Source of the DNA: Marthasterias glacialis
Lineage: Eukaryota; Echinodermata; Asteroidea; Forcipulatida; Asteriidae
Length of the DNA: 64,000 nucleotides
Assembly (NCBI GenBank): GCA_911728455.2
Contig: OU452228.1
Span: 10,030,629 to 10,094,628, forward strand
Direction: 5' to 3'
Part shown: positions 1-11,930 of the stretch, piece after piece
Layout: each line of letters opens with the position of its first letter
Numbering within the stretch: position 1 is the stretch's first letter
Notes under the pieces: model-generated
The model's database searches: none
What the model was told of the DNA's origin: nothing
What the model saw: only the letters and a program-made list of their open reading frames with translations
Position numbers and translations under genes: made by a program

Positions 1-193
1 GAGATGACAAGGCAAAGTTCACAGCGGGAGCTTCTTTTGGAAAAGGCCCCTTGGAATCCGGTTAATGAATCAATACTGACACTAGGCTACTCTGTTGTTG
101 AACAAATTTTGTTGAATTATGTTCTGGTACAAACAATGATTAATCAAGACATTAACCTATCCCTACGTACGGTGGCCTAATTAGTAGACCCAA

Positions 194-435
194 TTAAAGC
201 CCAAGCTCAAAATTGGTAAGAATAAAAAATATAAATGGTCACAGATTTACATATACTTTACATGATATAAAGATGATGATGGTAGAAAACTTTCCTTGAA
301 ATAATTCTGCCTGAAGTGTTATCGTTTTTTAAATAAATGAAATGAGATCCAAAATTAATCTTCGTCCCAGTGAGACGAGACCTCTGCCTTTAGGAATGCG
401 TACAAAAATGCTGAATGTATATTTACCGTTTTTTT
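194..435 (-). mobile_element. Truncated copy of MITE family 1 (TTTAAAGCCCCAGCTCAACA termini)
   Basis: The segment starts with a TTAAAGCCCAAGCTCAA-like terminus and goes on through the family's shared internal blocks: 'gtagaaaactttcctt', 'ctgcctgaagtgttatcg' and the palindromic 'gtgagacga' core. It stops before the second terminal inverted repeat. The more complete relatives are at 42196-42564 and 63093-63449. Non-autonomous, no coding capacity. Orientation is arbitrary because the element is nearly palindromic at its ends. Confidence 0.75.
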
Positions 436-929
436 AAATATATTTTTATTATTATTATTATTTGTTTTTAGTTAATTTTTTATTTCAATGTTATCGTCAT
501 GAATTAATGTACAACAGTTAACATCGTTATCATTTAGCATTACAACAATCTCGCGTTGCTTACCAACTTACGGTGAATAAAGTTATCAAAGGTTTTATAT
601 GCACAGTAAGACAACATTTACAGGTTTGGGTGAAGCACTGCCGTTGGACCTTAACGTATTGACAGACAAGCGAAGACAGGACAAAGGACTATCATGACAG
701 ACAAACAAAGATACGTGGCAAGTTTACTATGTACTACAGCAAAATAAATAAAAGTCTTCACAACACCAACCCTCAGGTTGAATGTTAGCATGAGTACGCA
801 TTGAAAATGGTGGTTTTTTTTTTTTTTTTAACATAGGGAGAGAACGTGACACTTCTATGGAGGTCTTTCAGATCGTTCCAGAAAGTAACGCCACGTTGAT
901 CAAGGCCATTTTTATACAATGATGTTCTA

Positions 930-2837
930 TTAAAACCGAGTGACGTAGAGATTTTTCTTTGAGGTATTTCGGGTTTTGTATGAATGAATAGTTGACGCTA
1001 ACTGAAAGCATGAGTTAAAACATAGTGGCAATGCATCGTTCATATACCTGAACATAAGTTTGCCTAAGCTAAGGTTATATAAGTCAGCCAGTTTTAACAC
1101 TTTAAGTTTTACAAATAACGGAGCAGTATGATCACGAAACCCAACGTTACATATTATACGAATAGCTCGCTTTTGTAAAGTACAGAGCCTATCACATTGA
1201 TTTAAAGATCCACCCCAGGTAAGTATTGAATCATCCCAATACGGAAGTACAAGTGAGTTGTAAAGTGTCAATAACACGGCACTTGGTATAGAGAATTTTA
1301 AACGATTGATTATCCCAATGTTTGTTGATATTTTGGTCGAAACATTATTGATATGACCCTTTCAAGAAAGGTTTTCATCAATTTGTATACCTAGAAATTT
1401 AGTACTTCTGAACTACTTAAGGTTGGTACCATTCAACACCTACTTATGGTTTCTCGAACAAAAAATAATATAATCCGATTTAGTCTGTTGGCTAAAAGCC
1501 AGTCACCTATCTATACAAGTTTAATGTTAAGTTTTTGAACAGCTTCATCAACATTGTTCTGGCTATAGACAAGACTGGTATCGTCAGCAAATAAGCAAAC
1601 CGGTATAACATCTGAAGTATTACAATGTCGTTTATATAAATTGTAAATAATAAAGGACCTAAGGCAGATCCTTGAGGAACTCCGGAAGTAACACACTGAT
1701 TCGATGAGCAAACAGAATTAAAGCTGACAAATTGTTTTCGATTTGATAAATAACTTTTGATCCAGTCCAAGGCTTTGCCGCGAATACCATAATGGCCAGG
1801 TTTGTTAAGTAAAATATCATGATTAATCGTATATCGAAAGCCATGGAGAGGTCTAGAAAAATACTGATTGAGAAGTTCTTATCATCGATAGCTTGCTGCA
1901 ACTTGTTAACTACATTATGATGTGGCTAGTTCGGTAGAGCGATTCTCTCTGAATCCCAATTGAGATTCAGAAATTAGGTTGTGTTTGGTACAATAAAGGT
2001 CATCAGTCGTTTTATATACCAACTTCTCGAATACTTTTGAAATTGTTGAAATAATTGTTATTGGTCTGAAGCTACCAAGACCATGTTTATCGCCCCCTTT
2101 ATGAATCGGTATAATTTTACCTGTTTTTAGTCCATCCGGCAAAATACCCGAGGATAAAGAGTTATTAAATATCTCCATTATGGTTCAGCTAATCCGTATC
2201 TATATAGCAGTTAGCTCTTAAAGTTTTGAATGGAATTGTCTGTATCGCAGTGCAATAGATTGATATTAAAATCGCCCATAATATGGCACTTTTTGTTTTG
2301 CTAACTAATTACGCTTCCAAAAATATCATAATTATATGATCAGTAAAATTGATAAATGAGGAACTCGGTGGTCTGTAAACAACTCCAACAATGATGTTAG
2401 TGGAATGATTATTATATAATTTCAATACAGCACGTTTCAATTTAGTGTTATTATTACACAAGTCACTTTGAGTTTTATAAACCAGATCATGTTTAACGTA
2501 CAGTGCTACTCCACTACCCTTTTTATCCTGTCTACATGAACCTTCAAAAGAAAAACCTGCGATTTGTAAGTGGATCATTAATACCATTAGGCCACATTTC
2601 AGATATTCCAATTACAGAAAAGCTTTTGTCCAAAAGGTTTAAGTAATTTGCGATGTTTGATATGTTTTTAGGTGCACTGCGGTCATTAAAATGTAACACT
2701 TTCATATGGGTATTCAAATGAAAGTCATTCATGAATTTGTCTTCATCGCAATAACCACAAGAGACAACAGGTGATTCGAAATTCAAATCTGGATCAATAC
2801 TAGGGTTCAAAGCACTATCAGAAAGTGTCTCAGTCAT
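930..2837 (-). mobile_element. Decayed LINE (non-LTR retrotransposon) with endonuclease and reverse transcriptase fragments
   Basis: Read on the minus strand from 2837 downwards, short open frames add up to one broken LINE ORF2. The start of an apurinic endonuclease ('VIGISEMW') is followed by 'VVYRPPSS' and then 'GDFNINLL' near 2225-2280. Reverse transcriptase motifs follow: 'GKIIPIHKGGD' and 'SFRPITI' (about 2050-2120), 'LGFRENRST', 'IFLDLSMAFD' (about 1840-1870), 'GVPQGSALGPLLF' (about 1650-1690) and 'FADDTS' (about 1570-1590) with the catalytic Asp pair. The C-terminal 'LQKRAIRIICN' block sits at 1150-1180. The frame changes several times, and the endonuclease runs almost directly into RT motif 1, so an internal deletion is likely. 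The C-terminal style resembles jockey/CR1/Daphne-like elements, but the clade is uncertain. It is a dead copy with no relation to the esterase genes. Confidence 0.9.
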
Positions 2838-2839
2838 CA

Positions 2840-4106
2840 GTGGTTATGTTCACAAAAAGTAACAGGTCAGAATGCTTGAATAATTCCACAGATACATACC
2901 GTAAGACAGTATATGTTGAATATACATTTTGTTAATGGAAGGTTTGCAAATAAATGGAACATAACAATACACGGTCACTGGAGTAATTGTTGACCGTTGC
3001 CATAGTACATATAAACAATAACAAGATCAAAAAGAATAGACAGTTAAATTAAATACAATTACTTGTAGGTGTTGACCATGTATATGCATAATTAATTAAG
3101 TTACTTACAAACCATCTTATTATTTATTGGCCCAATCAACTATAAACATCAAAAAACCTTTACGTTTGTTGAAATCACTTCTGATACTGGAGTAACTGAT
3201 AATGAATAGAACATTGGGCCGTTTCTTTCGGTGGACTTTTGCCAATAGACTAAGTCTATTGCGGATTCGCATGTGGGACCCATTAATTTTATAAAATGAA
3301 AAGAAAAATCACGTTAAAGGGACATTTCGTCCTCGTTTGGCAATTTTGGGTCAGTAATGATGACTCAAACCATGACTAAAAGTAGAATATATAAAACCGC
3401 CACTAGAATAAACCAAACGTTTTGACCGATTCGTGGTTATTGAAGTAAAAATTTACTCACGTGACACTGAGATATCTGAGCTCCAAAAACTGGCTCCGAT
3501 GAGTAACAAGATCACGGCTAGTTGTATCTCCAGTCATATGACGTATTTTTTTGCTGCGGAACCAAAATTAAACTCTGTTTATTTGTGGTCATTATCCGTG
3601 AGAACAGCAACAGTTTTCGTGTATTTACACACTGGTTGAAAAAAAAAAGATAAACACGAATGGAATCTCCAGCTAAAACTTTTAATTCTGAAAGTCCGAG
3701 TTACGGATCGGCGTTGCTCGGACAGTGTGTCCGAGGGGCTTATATCGCGTGGAAGACCCCACGACGACAACCCATCATCTCAGCATGTTCTAAACTAAAC
3801 GACGAACTTCAAATAAATCTGTTGGGAAAGGCGGAACTCGAACAAATAGATCAATAGTCATAGGAAATTATTTTGAAACTGGGATTTTCATATTGTATAA
3901 ATTTCCATTTTGTACGTGAGATTTGGCTTTCCTGATAGATCGGGCGCCTGTTTTGCCAATGATGCACGACGTACGGGGGACATCGGGGCATGAACTTTCG
4001 GACGGAAATCTTGTGCTCATAATGTCCTTCGTTTGATTTAACATTAGGGGACTGTTTCACACGATTTCCGACTGTTTCCGATGTATATAACAGCAAATTA
4101 TCTTAT
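2840..4106. other. Intergenic, no gene recognised
   Basis: The short open frames here (for example 3433-3639 and 3660-3857 on the plus strand) have no recognisable motif, no splice context and no homology to the esterase exons. I see no clear repeat boundaries. Confidence 0.5.
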
Positions 4107-4114
4107 CTGGTGAT

Positions 4115-4450
4115 CAGCACCGTAACTAGGGTAAAATTTTAGGGGGGCACAAGGGGTAGGGGGAACCATTTTTCCTAGGGGGCACTTTTGGCCAATTAAA
4201 ACTGTAGTTTCCGTTTGCATTTTTCGTAACAAGCCCCTTTTCAGCAGCGTGTTGAGGTTAAACAAAATACATTCTGCGTGTAAATAATAATAATAATAAT
4301 AAAAAATCCTACATGAAATCTCATAAAATGTAACATTTTATTCTGGTAATTTTTAATCTAAAACGTTCAGATTTTAAATGGGGGGGGGGGCACCCAGGGG
4401 GCATAGACATGCCCCCGTGCGCCCCCCCCCCCCCTTTGGTTATGCCACTG
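4115..4450. mobile_element. hAT-like MITE with perfect 8-bp target site duplication
   Basis: The left terminus CAGCACCGTAACTAGGG and the right terminus CCTTTGGTTATGCCACTG are imperfect inverted repeats of the CAGNGGCGTANCTA type typical of hAT elements. The element is flanked by the exact direct repeat CTGGTGAT at 4107-4114 and 4451-4458, the 8-bp duplication hAT transposases make. The interior is rich in G and C runs and has no coding capacity. Confidence 0.9.
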
Positions 4451-4767
4451 CTGGTGATCCGTGTGTCTCACGACTGCACGAACCGCCATGCTTTTATATG
4501 GCAGTATGGGCCCCTGTTCCACCAAATAACACGAAAATAATACCATGAAAGTGATCAAAGGGCCAATCTATTTGCGTTATGCTGCAATTTTCGGTGGCTG
4601 GTTACGTGTTGGAATGGAGCTCCGGAGGCGGTTACTAAAGGTCAACCAAGGACACGCATCATTTGCATTGATCTCAGGAAGTCATGTGAGCAGTCACCTT
4701 GTTCGGCAGCTTGAGTTACGTATAGTAGGCCTACGGCAGGTCAGGTGACGGGATTCTGCCTTTGATC

Positions 4768-5168
4768 TTACTAGCATGGAATTTGGCACACAGTCAGAAT
4801 AATGTTATGAGAAGGGTATTTGGCTGTAGGGCCATCGCAGATTTGTCCTTTGAAATTTTTTTAAGTGGAATAACTAGCGATGATTGCCATTATGGGGGGG
4901 GGGGAATGCTTGTTATGCTACTGTTGTTGTTTTTATTGTTGTTTTTATTAGTTTTATTTGTGTTTGTTGTTTGATTATTTGATTGTTGGGTTGTTTGTTT
5001 GTTTGTTGGGTTGTTTGTTTGTTTGTTGGTTTGTTGGTTTGTTTTTCCCTTTCTTCTTCTTCTTCTTCCTGTTTTCTTTTTAAGTGAAAAAAAAAACTTG
5101 CGTTGGCACTACAGCACTATTTATTTCTCGTGACATACTCGGACTGTGTGCCAAATTCCATGCTTGTA
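4768..5168. mobile_element. Palindromic MITE-like element (family 2), copy 1
   Basis: The left arm (from 'tagcatggaatttggcacac') and the right arm (ending 'gtgtgccaaattccatgctt') are inverted copies of each other over several tens of bases. The middle holds a G run, T-rich sequence and TTTG repeats (about 4980-5045). A second copy with the same arms lies at 24150-24425. No coding capacity seen. Confidence 0.7.
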
Positions 5169-5541
5169 ATTATCAAGGTCACAATACTTATTCATAAATA
5201 TATTACTCAGAGGCCTAAATGGAAAATGAATCGTTAATTTGTGAAAAGGTAAATCAATTACTCTAACTGTTATGTGTCCAAATTTACGGTTTACTGTTTA
5301 CGGTATTTATTTGCTTCCTTATCTTTTCGCAGAGTTGAGGTTGTGATTTTCACGGCCATACTGCTCACAGTTTGACCTTCCCCGGATGTAGTCACCAGGA
5401 AAACATGTGCAAAAACGGGATGCCACTTCCTTTTAATTGACAGTAAAAAAAAAAAAAAAATAAAAAACTATAGTCAATGAAGCTGCATCAAGCTGAAAAC
5501 ATCTCTGTCTTTTCTCAGATTTCTACTTCACGTTCGGTAAA
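5169..5541. promoter_or_regulatory. Upstream region of esterase gene A, possible 5'UTR splice acceptor
   Basis: The sequence TGTCTTTTCTCAG at about 5507-5519 is pyrimidine-rich and ends in AG only 22 bases before the ATG at 5542. It may be the acceptor of a 5'UTR intron, with the promoter further upstream. No convincing TATA box is visible between 5170 and 5541. Confidence 0.3.
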
Positions 5542-8500
5542 ATGGGTTGTGTGGGTTTAAAAATGACGCTCCTTTTGTTTACTTTCGTCGGTTTCCTCAA
5601 CTGCATCGTTGGGCAGACAGTTCTTACAAACACGAGTCTAGGGCAGGTACTGGGCGTGAAAGGCTCTATCTTCGGTCTCCCTCCTATAACGCGTTACATG
5701 GGAATACCTTACGCTGAACCACCGATTGGGACACTGCGCTTCGCCAAACCGGTTCCAAAAGCTGCCTGGGACGGGATTCTCAACGCAACGGTGTTTGGGC
5801 CAAGTTGCCCACAGTTCTTCGTCACGTTTAGTTCAGCCTTTGATCAGTTTCTCCCGAATAAAGATATTAGTGAGGATTGCTTGACTTTGAACATGTTTAT
5901 TCCTGATAACAATATAGATGACATGGGACCACTCCCAGTTATGCTGTTCATCCACGGTGGGGGTTTCGTTAACGGACAAGGATCGCTGTATGATGGCACC
6001 ATCTTAGCTCTACAAGGGAAAGTTATTGTGGTCACCATCAACTACAGACTTGGACTATTTGGATTCCTCAGTACAGGAGACGATTCGGCGCCTGGTAATT
6101 ACGCACTTTGGGATCAAAGACTCGCCATTCAGTGGGTGAAAAATAACATCGCAAACTTCGGTGGTGATCCAAACAAGATAACCTTATTTGGTGAATCTGC
6201 TGGAGGTTGGAGTGTAACCTACCAAATGGCTTCACCTGTGAATGACCCTACTCTGTTTCAGCGCGTTATTGCTCAAAGTGGAGTAGCCTTCCCTGGTATA
6301 ATAACACCAACAGAGGTCGCTAGGTATCAAGCATGGAATCTTGGTCAAGTACTTGGTTGTAATCTTGCCTACGGAAATACTACCCGAGACTTAATCAACT
6401 GCCTCCGTGAGTTTGACATGCAGACTCTGCAAAACCAGTCCAGCATTATCAGTGCAGCTGCTGTCATCGACGGAGATTTCCTACCAAACATTGACTACCT
6501 GACGTCAATGTCACATATGGGACAATATGATCTTCTTTTAGGTGTCAATAGCCATGAAGGAAGTGTATTTCTTGATCAAACTAGTTTTACAGCCGATGAA
6601 CTCAAAGCTTTCACTCTTGCATCAACAGCGTCTACTTGTTCTTGCAACAACCCAGGAGACGTCACAGACGCACTTCTTACGTTTTATTACGGAGCAGATA
6701 AGTTAGACGACCCAAGTCAGAATGTTCTAAAAGCTGTTGATGTAGGTGGGGATCTGTTGTTTAATATACCAAGTATAAACCTTCTCCACCTTCACGTTGA
6801 ATCCGCTGAAGAGACCAATACATACTTTTATTATTTCACATACGACGTGGGTAAGGAACTTCTACTTCCGGCAGAATTCCTTGATCTGATTTCAGGTGCA
6901 CCCCATGGTCTTGACTTATTCTACGTGTTTGGTTATGCACAAGTCCTTTTCCCGTCAAGCTCGGAGGCGGTGAGGCTGGCACAGCGGTCAGTACAATACT
7001 GGGCGGACTTTGCTCGCAATGGGTACGTAACTCGAGATGTTTTAATTTGTACGGTACCTAACTGTTTTCTTATTTGATTGTTCAAATTACATTTCGAGAC
7101 AAAATGGGAAAACTGCTAAAAACAGCTCCAGTAAAAAGTGACTCTTTGAAATCATTTACACATTTGTTATTTTTGATGGAATTGGCGAGAGAGACACAAC
7201 AAAATAGAGATTTACGTCTCACAGAACGTGAATGTTGAGTCGAGGAACCTTACAATGGAATGAGACTTTGTGACGCCTGACGTTTGTGTCAGTGAAAAGA
7301 CTCACCGCCTGTAAAGAGCGCCCTCTTTCACCAATTTAAAAGACTCAGTGCAGTAAAAAAGAAAAAGACAATGAAGCAGATGGGTAAAACACGCCTAATA
7401 CGCTCGCTTAAAAAGATGGAGTAGTATTTTGTTAGTTGATCCCTTGCACTGATGATCAATGCCGTGGAACAGGTATATCTAAAAGGATATACGGTTTTAT
7501 TTCATTTACACGGTTATTTGTTGGAGTGAGTTTATGTATTAATTAGTGGTTTTGCTGTTGCAGCTGCAATACACGTGCTGCCCGGAGGGTTGTGCTATAC
7601 ACCAAGATGTCAGTTCTGATAAACCATGTGTGAGCATTAGTACCTCTCTATTTCCTATATTCCCCAAGGAAAAACTGCAGTCTGTTTCATCTTCGACATT
7701 TTCGGCAGTTTTATTTTATACATAATCTTCATGTTCTTATACAGAGGGCGATTGCTGCACGTAGCGGTTATTACTCCATTGAATCTGTTGTGGCCCTAGT
7801 ACGTTTAGGTCAGTGGATGAATCAAAATTGACGGAAATTGTCTCGTAACCAAAGCCAAAATAATCAATTTAAGCGTCAAAGTTTGTCTTTGTTACACACT
7901 ACCAGTTAGGGATGTGATTGACATTGAAATTACACTTTGAGGGTCAGACCCTTGGATTTCTTTATTCATTTTGATTAATCTAATTCTATGGACAGTAAAC
8001 TATTGAACGGAGGGCCATTCACAGCAGGGTAAAGGTACGGATGGGTTTTTTAAAGATGTGTTTTAAGGTACCCGGTCCTAAAAATGCCAGTAATTGAACG
8101 TACAAGTTGAACCTCATTGTGGAGCTGAGGAACAACCATTCCCCCACCCCAAAAAGAAAATGATCAGTATTTCCCATCAGGTTCAGATACTGCGTGTGTT
8201 TTTTATGTGTTTTTTGTTTTTTGTTTTTTTTTAAGTCTCAACCTGTTTATCGTTTTTTTTTTTTTTTTTTTTTTTTTCATTTTGTAATGATACAGAGGGT
8301 GACACTTCCAGCAAATGAATTTCTTCGAGTGTATTAGCCGTTTAAAACTAAACTTGGAAACCTGGCATGGTAGCTTTTTTTCATTTGGTGTTCCTTACTT
8401 ATTTCAGTGATCCAAATGGAGCCGGTCTACCTGAGTGGCCAAAGTTTGACGCTGAGAATGAGACTTATCTCATTCTGGAACCTAACATCACAACTGGACA

Positions 8501-10677
8501 GCACCTCAAGGCAGATAAAGTGGCCTTCTGGAGAGACTACGTCCCTACAATAGCCGAATCAGTCTTTTCAGAGACCTGTTCAACTGAAGTTCCTGTTAGA
8601 AAAGGAATAAACACAACACCTGACAATAAAACCGTAGAGATTACCAGTAAAGATGGCGAAGTATTAGGGTCGGTTACTGGTGCCATACGGATCGCAGACG
8701 AGGCTGTGGGCGGTGAAGAGATTGCCGAGTTTCTAGGAATACCGTATGCGAAACCCCCGATCGGGGATTTACGATACCGAGCTCCACAAGACACAGAACC
8801 ATGGGGAGATGAGCCACTTGGAATACCCGATAAACTACCCCCTGCCTGTCCTCAAGCCATCCCACAAGAGCCCTGGATGGTTCGCGCTGGATTGACAGAA
8901 GTCAGTGAAGATTGTCTAACTCTCAACATCTACGCTCCACTTGTGGCCGATAATTCTTCCTTACCAGTCGTGATTTTCATCCATCCTGGTGGAGGAACTG
9001 TCGGTACATCATCTGTTTACGATGCTGTACCTCTGTCATCTAAAATCGAAGCTGTCGTAGTTGTCATTAACCATCGTCTTGGAGCATTAGGATTCTTGAG
9101 TACTGAGGATGAAGTAGCTCCTGGTAACTATGGATTGCAGGACGCGTTGGCTTCTCTTAAATGGGTCAATAAGTATATTGAAAGCTTCGGAGGTGATTCT
9201 AACCGCGTCACTGTAATCGGTCATGGATCTGGGTCGGTTATTGCACACTTACTTGTTATGTCAGAGAAGGCAGAAGGGCTTTTTCAGCGAGTTATTCTAA
9301 TGAGCGCCTCTGGTCTCGTCCGTCCTCTTTCGAATCCTGTCCAACCAAGTCCTAGTGAGCAAGCTAGAACCCTTGCCAGCAGTGTGGGATGTCCAGTAAA
9401 ATCCAGTGAATTAATGATCAAGTGCCTGCGTGAAAAGCCTGCCCTGGACGTTGCAGGTAGCAGCAGGTATTCCCCATTCGGGATCCCATTTCGACCAATA
9501 ATTGACGGGGATATTCTGACTGATGATCCACGGCTATTATTGAAATCAGGAAAAATCAACGATGTAGACTTGATCATCGGATTGGCAAAAGACGAGATCT
9601 CACCAGTTTCATTCACACTCTTTTTCAGTGACACAAGTTTCTGTCCAACTCAAGAGGAATCCGAAGGACTGATTGCAGTCGCCAGTCGGGCTTCATTCAA
9701 TAACGCTGAGAAGGCAGCCATAGCTTTCTCTACGGAGTATCTTAGCCGGAAAGGATTTGAGGACGAGTGTCTTACGAGAGGAAGTGTCAGACAATTTATG
9801 CAAGATATGTTGACTGTGTCACCCACCTTGGAAGCAGCTAAGCTTCATGCTGCTTTAGGAAATGACGTCTTTCTTTATTCATTTGATCACGAAGCAACCT
9901 CTCACTACTATAGCTATCTTCCCCCGCAAGCAGGACCTGCTTTTTGTGATGATCTTCAGTTCCTGTTTGGAGATCCTTACAGTTCCCACTTTGATGACTA
10001 CAAGCTCACCTACCGACTCCAGGATAAGCAGATGAGCTTAGAGATGATGACCTTGTGGAAGAACTTCATACACGATGGGTAAGTTTGATAGACACATATT
10101 GTTCGCTATACAAATGTTCGTTCTGTTCATTATGAATGTTGGGTTTGACTTGATAACTTTACAGGTTTTAAAATAGTGTGTTTTTTTTGTGTGTTTTTTT
10201 TCGGTTTTTTTTTACAGGAGACCAGGCGTTTCTCGTTCTGGAGTTGAGTGGCCACGTTTCGATACAGAAAACCTCAATTTTATGTCTCTTACAAACTGTC
10301 CTGAAGTTCGATCTGGTCGAGATAATGATTGGCATCACGTCATGCAGTTCTGGTCCAACCTACTACCGTCTATCACAATGCTGTCCCCCTCAGCTATGAC
10401 CACCGAGACCCGAGCCACAGACTCTCCAGACACTACAAAGCCTAAAGAGCCTTGTCTTGTCGGGAAGAATGTCGGGTTAAGCTTAACCCCAGACGATGCT
10501 ACAGTTCTCATCCAAGTACTTATAGGGTTAGTTGCAGTGGCTTTGACCCTGTTTGTTTCATTCTTGGTTGGTTGCTTGGTGTACAGGGTCCGCGCTGCCC
10601 GATTTGAATCCCAGTGTCGAGAGGCTGATGGGAGTGGCGTTCAGTTACACTACTTCGATGATAAAGATTTTCTTTAA
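5542..10677 (+). CDS. Gene A: two-headed membrane-anchored carboxylesterase (catalytic head plus pseudoesterase head)
   Basis: Three exons join in frame: 5542-7022, 8408-10078 and 10218-10677 (3612 nt, 1203 residues). Both introns are phase 2 with GT-AG ends (GTACGT...TTTCAG; GTAAGT...TTACAG). Residues 1-25 form a signal peptide. Head 1 has the EDCLTLN block, oxyanion HGGGF and a full triad: Ser219 in GESAGG, Glu339 in SHEGS and His455 in APHG. Exon 2 completes head 1 (DPN...WPKF...FW) and runs straight into head 2. There the nucleophile position is Gly767 (GHGSGS) and the His position is Phe1006 (PAFCDDL), although the acid Glu890 remains. Head 2 is therefore predicted inactive, as in neuroligins. 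Exon 3 ends head 2, adds a Thr/Pro stalk, a transmembrane helix (about 1147-1173) and a 30-residue cytoplasmic tail. It is probably an ectoenzyme or adhesion/recognition protein. The substrate is unknown, and there is no obvious cholinesterase choline-site Trp. Confidence 0.88.
7023..8407 (+). other. Intron 1 of gene A
   Basis: Begins GTACGTAA and ends in a T-rich tract with CTTATTTCAG. It contains a long T run at about 8250-8278. No exon or recognisable mobile element was seen inside. Phase 2: the split codon is Gly, the residue before DPN. Confidence 0.8.
10079..10217 (+). other. Intron 2 of gene A (139 bp)
   Basis: Begins GTAAGTTT and ends in a T-rich tract with TTTACAG. Phase 2, at the position in head 2 equivalent to intron 1 in head 1. 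It shows no similarity to the matching intron of gene B, although the exon to its left is almost identical in the two genes. Confidence 0.85.
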
Positions 10678-10701
10678 GCAAATGAGAACATTTTAATATC
10701 A

Positions 10702-11043
10702 TACCTTAAATTTGCATGGGGGATAAAGAGTATTACGTGTGTTTTTACCAGTACATCAATGCACTGTATACTCAGTACTTTCCAGAGTCCTGTGAAAAAA
10801 AAAATCCACAGGTACATTACTCGGGTGGGATTCGTACTCACGACCTTTGCCCTTTCTGGAACAGATGTCTTACTGGTTGACAACGGAGCTTGCCCAGTAG
10901 CTAGAGACAGTTCGAATCCCATACTTTAGCAGCGGGTACCGCAATGATTGTAGTAGATGTTAAATTTGCATCGCGGTTATAGAATGTGTGTGTTACCCTT
11001 ACACCGATTTATACTCGGTACTTTTCCTAATCTTGAGAATAAA
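10702..11043 (-). mobile_element. tRNA-derived SINE composite in the 3' flank of gene A
   Basis: On the minus strand, 'aagacatctg' and 'aaaggtcgtgagtacgaatccc' carry tRNA-like A-box and B-box features. A tail with 'ttcacaggactctgg' and 'agtactgagta' follows. The same pieces recur at 13425-13675 and 37010-37262. The flanking module 'ttaaatttgcat' occurs on both sides in opposite orientation, so the insert is composite or palindromic. Confidence 0.6.
11038..11043 (+). terminator. Possible poly(A) signal of gene A
   Basis: AATAAA lies about 360 nt after the stop codon of gene A. It is the first canonical hexamer I see downstream, and it falls inside the SINE-like insertion, so transcript ends may be supplied by the repeat. 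Confidence 0.35.
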
Positions 11044-11474
11044 GGGTTCCACAGTCAGATCAAAATGGGAAACTGTGAAAAAAAGGGACCAACATGGTAA
11101 ACTGCAATATTGTGCACATGCGGACGCATATCTGTGGGCAAAGAGCCTGTACAATTGATGACTTTATCGATAGAATTCTGGACTATAATTAGGGATCTTT
11201 TGTCCCTTTAAATTTGAAAAGGAAAGATAATCTTTATTAAAACAATAGACAAATAGAATCGTAAATATTTGCTTCATGGATGGACTGTGACCGTTGTCGA
11301 GCTATTGACGTGTATGATTCCTTTAACGATACTGTCAAGTGTTTATTTCCAAGGCTGTATATAAATTTCGTAAAATATAACTACTTAACTAAGTTTCTTC
11401 AAATTGTTATTAAAACCTCGCTTAAATGAAATACCTCTATATGCATTGTAAATATCCTGATCCAGGATAGAGTC

Positions 11475-11930
11475 CCACATTCCTGGGTCAGAATTGATTC
11501 AAACTCCGGGTAGCAGAGGGCCTGACCCATATCTGGGGCAGGCCGACCCGAAAGCTGCTTAAATATGGGGACTGATTCGGATTCTTCGTCAGTTTGACAC
11601 AGTTTCGGGTCAGTTTGACACAGAATCTAGGGCATGCTGACCCCCCCCCCCCCCAAAAAAAAAAAAAAAAAAAAAAAAATGGATCGGGCCCACTGTGACT
11701 CGTAATCTAGGTCAATTCGGACCCGGAAAATGTTTAGAGGGCAGTTGGCAGAACGGACTTAATTGTTGGCTCAACATGATCCGTTCTTCGGATCCAACTG
11801 GAGTTTGGGCCAGTAATGTGTTTTTGACTGCACATTCCAGTTCATTCGACTCGGAGTTTGGGTCATTTTTGTGTCCTAACTCGTCACAATTTAATTGATC
11901 TGACCCATACTTTGGGTCATTTTTGATATG
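11475..11930. mobile_element. GGGTCA-rich repeat element (family 3), copy 1, degraded
   Basis: Repeated GGGTCA/TGACCC words ('gggtcagaattga', 'cctgacccatat', 'gggtcagtttgacac', 'tgacccatactttgggtca') match the more compact copies at 47195-47430 and 55695-55940. This copy is expanded, interrupted by C and A runs near 11641-11679, and lacks clear ends. Confidence 0.6.

Noticed and set aside
5542..7022. Assignment as acetylcholinesterase
   Set aside because: The triad and fold fit the superfamily, but there is no Trp-containing choline-site segment between the first disulphide Cys and EDCL, so I keep the general carboxylesterase label.
8367..10082. Exon 2 of gene A as an independent single-exon gene starting at 8367
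   Set aside because: It starts with the C-terminal part of an esterase fold (DPN...FW) and has a clear acceptor at 8407. The phase joins exon 1 exactly.
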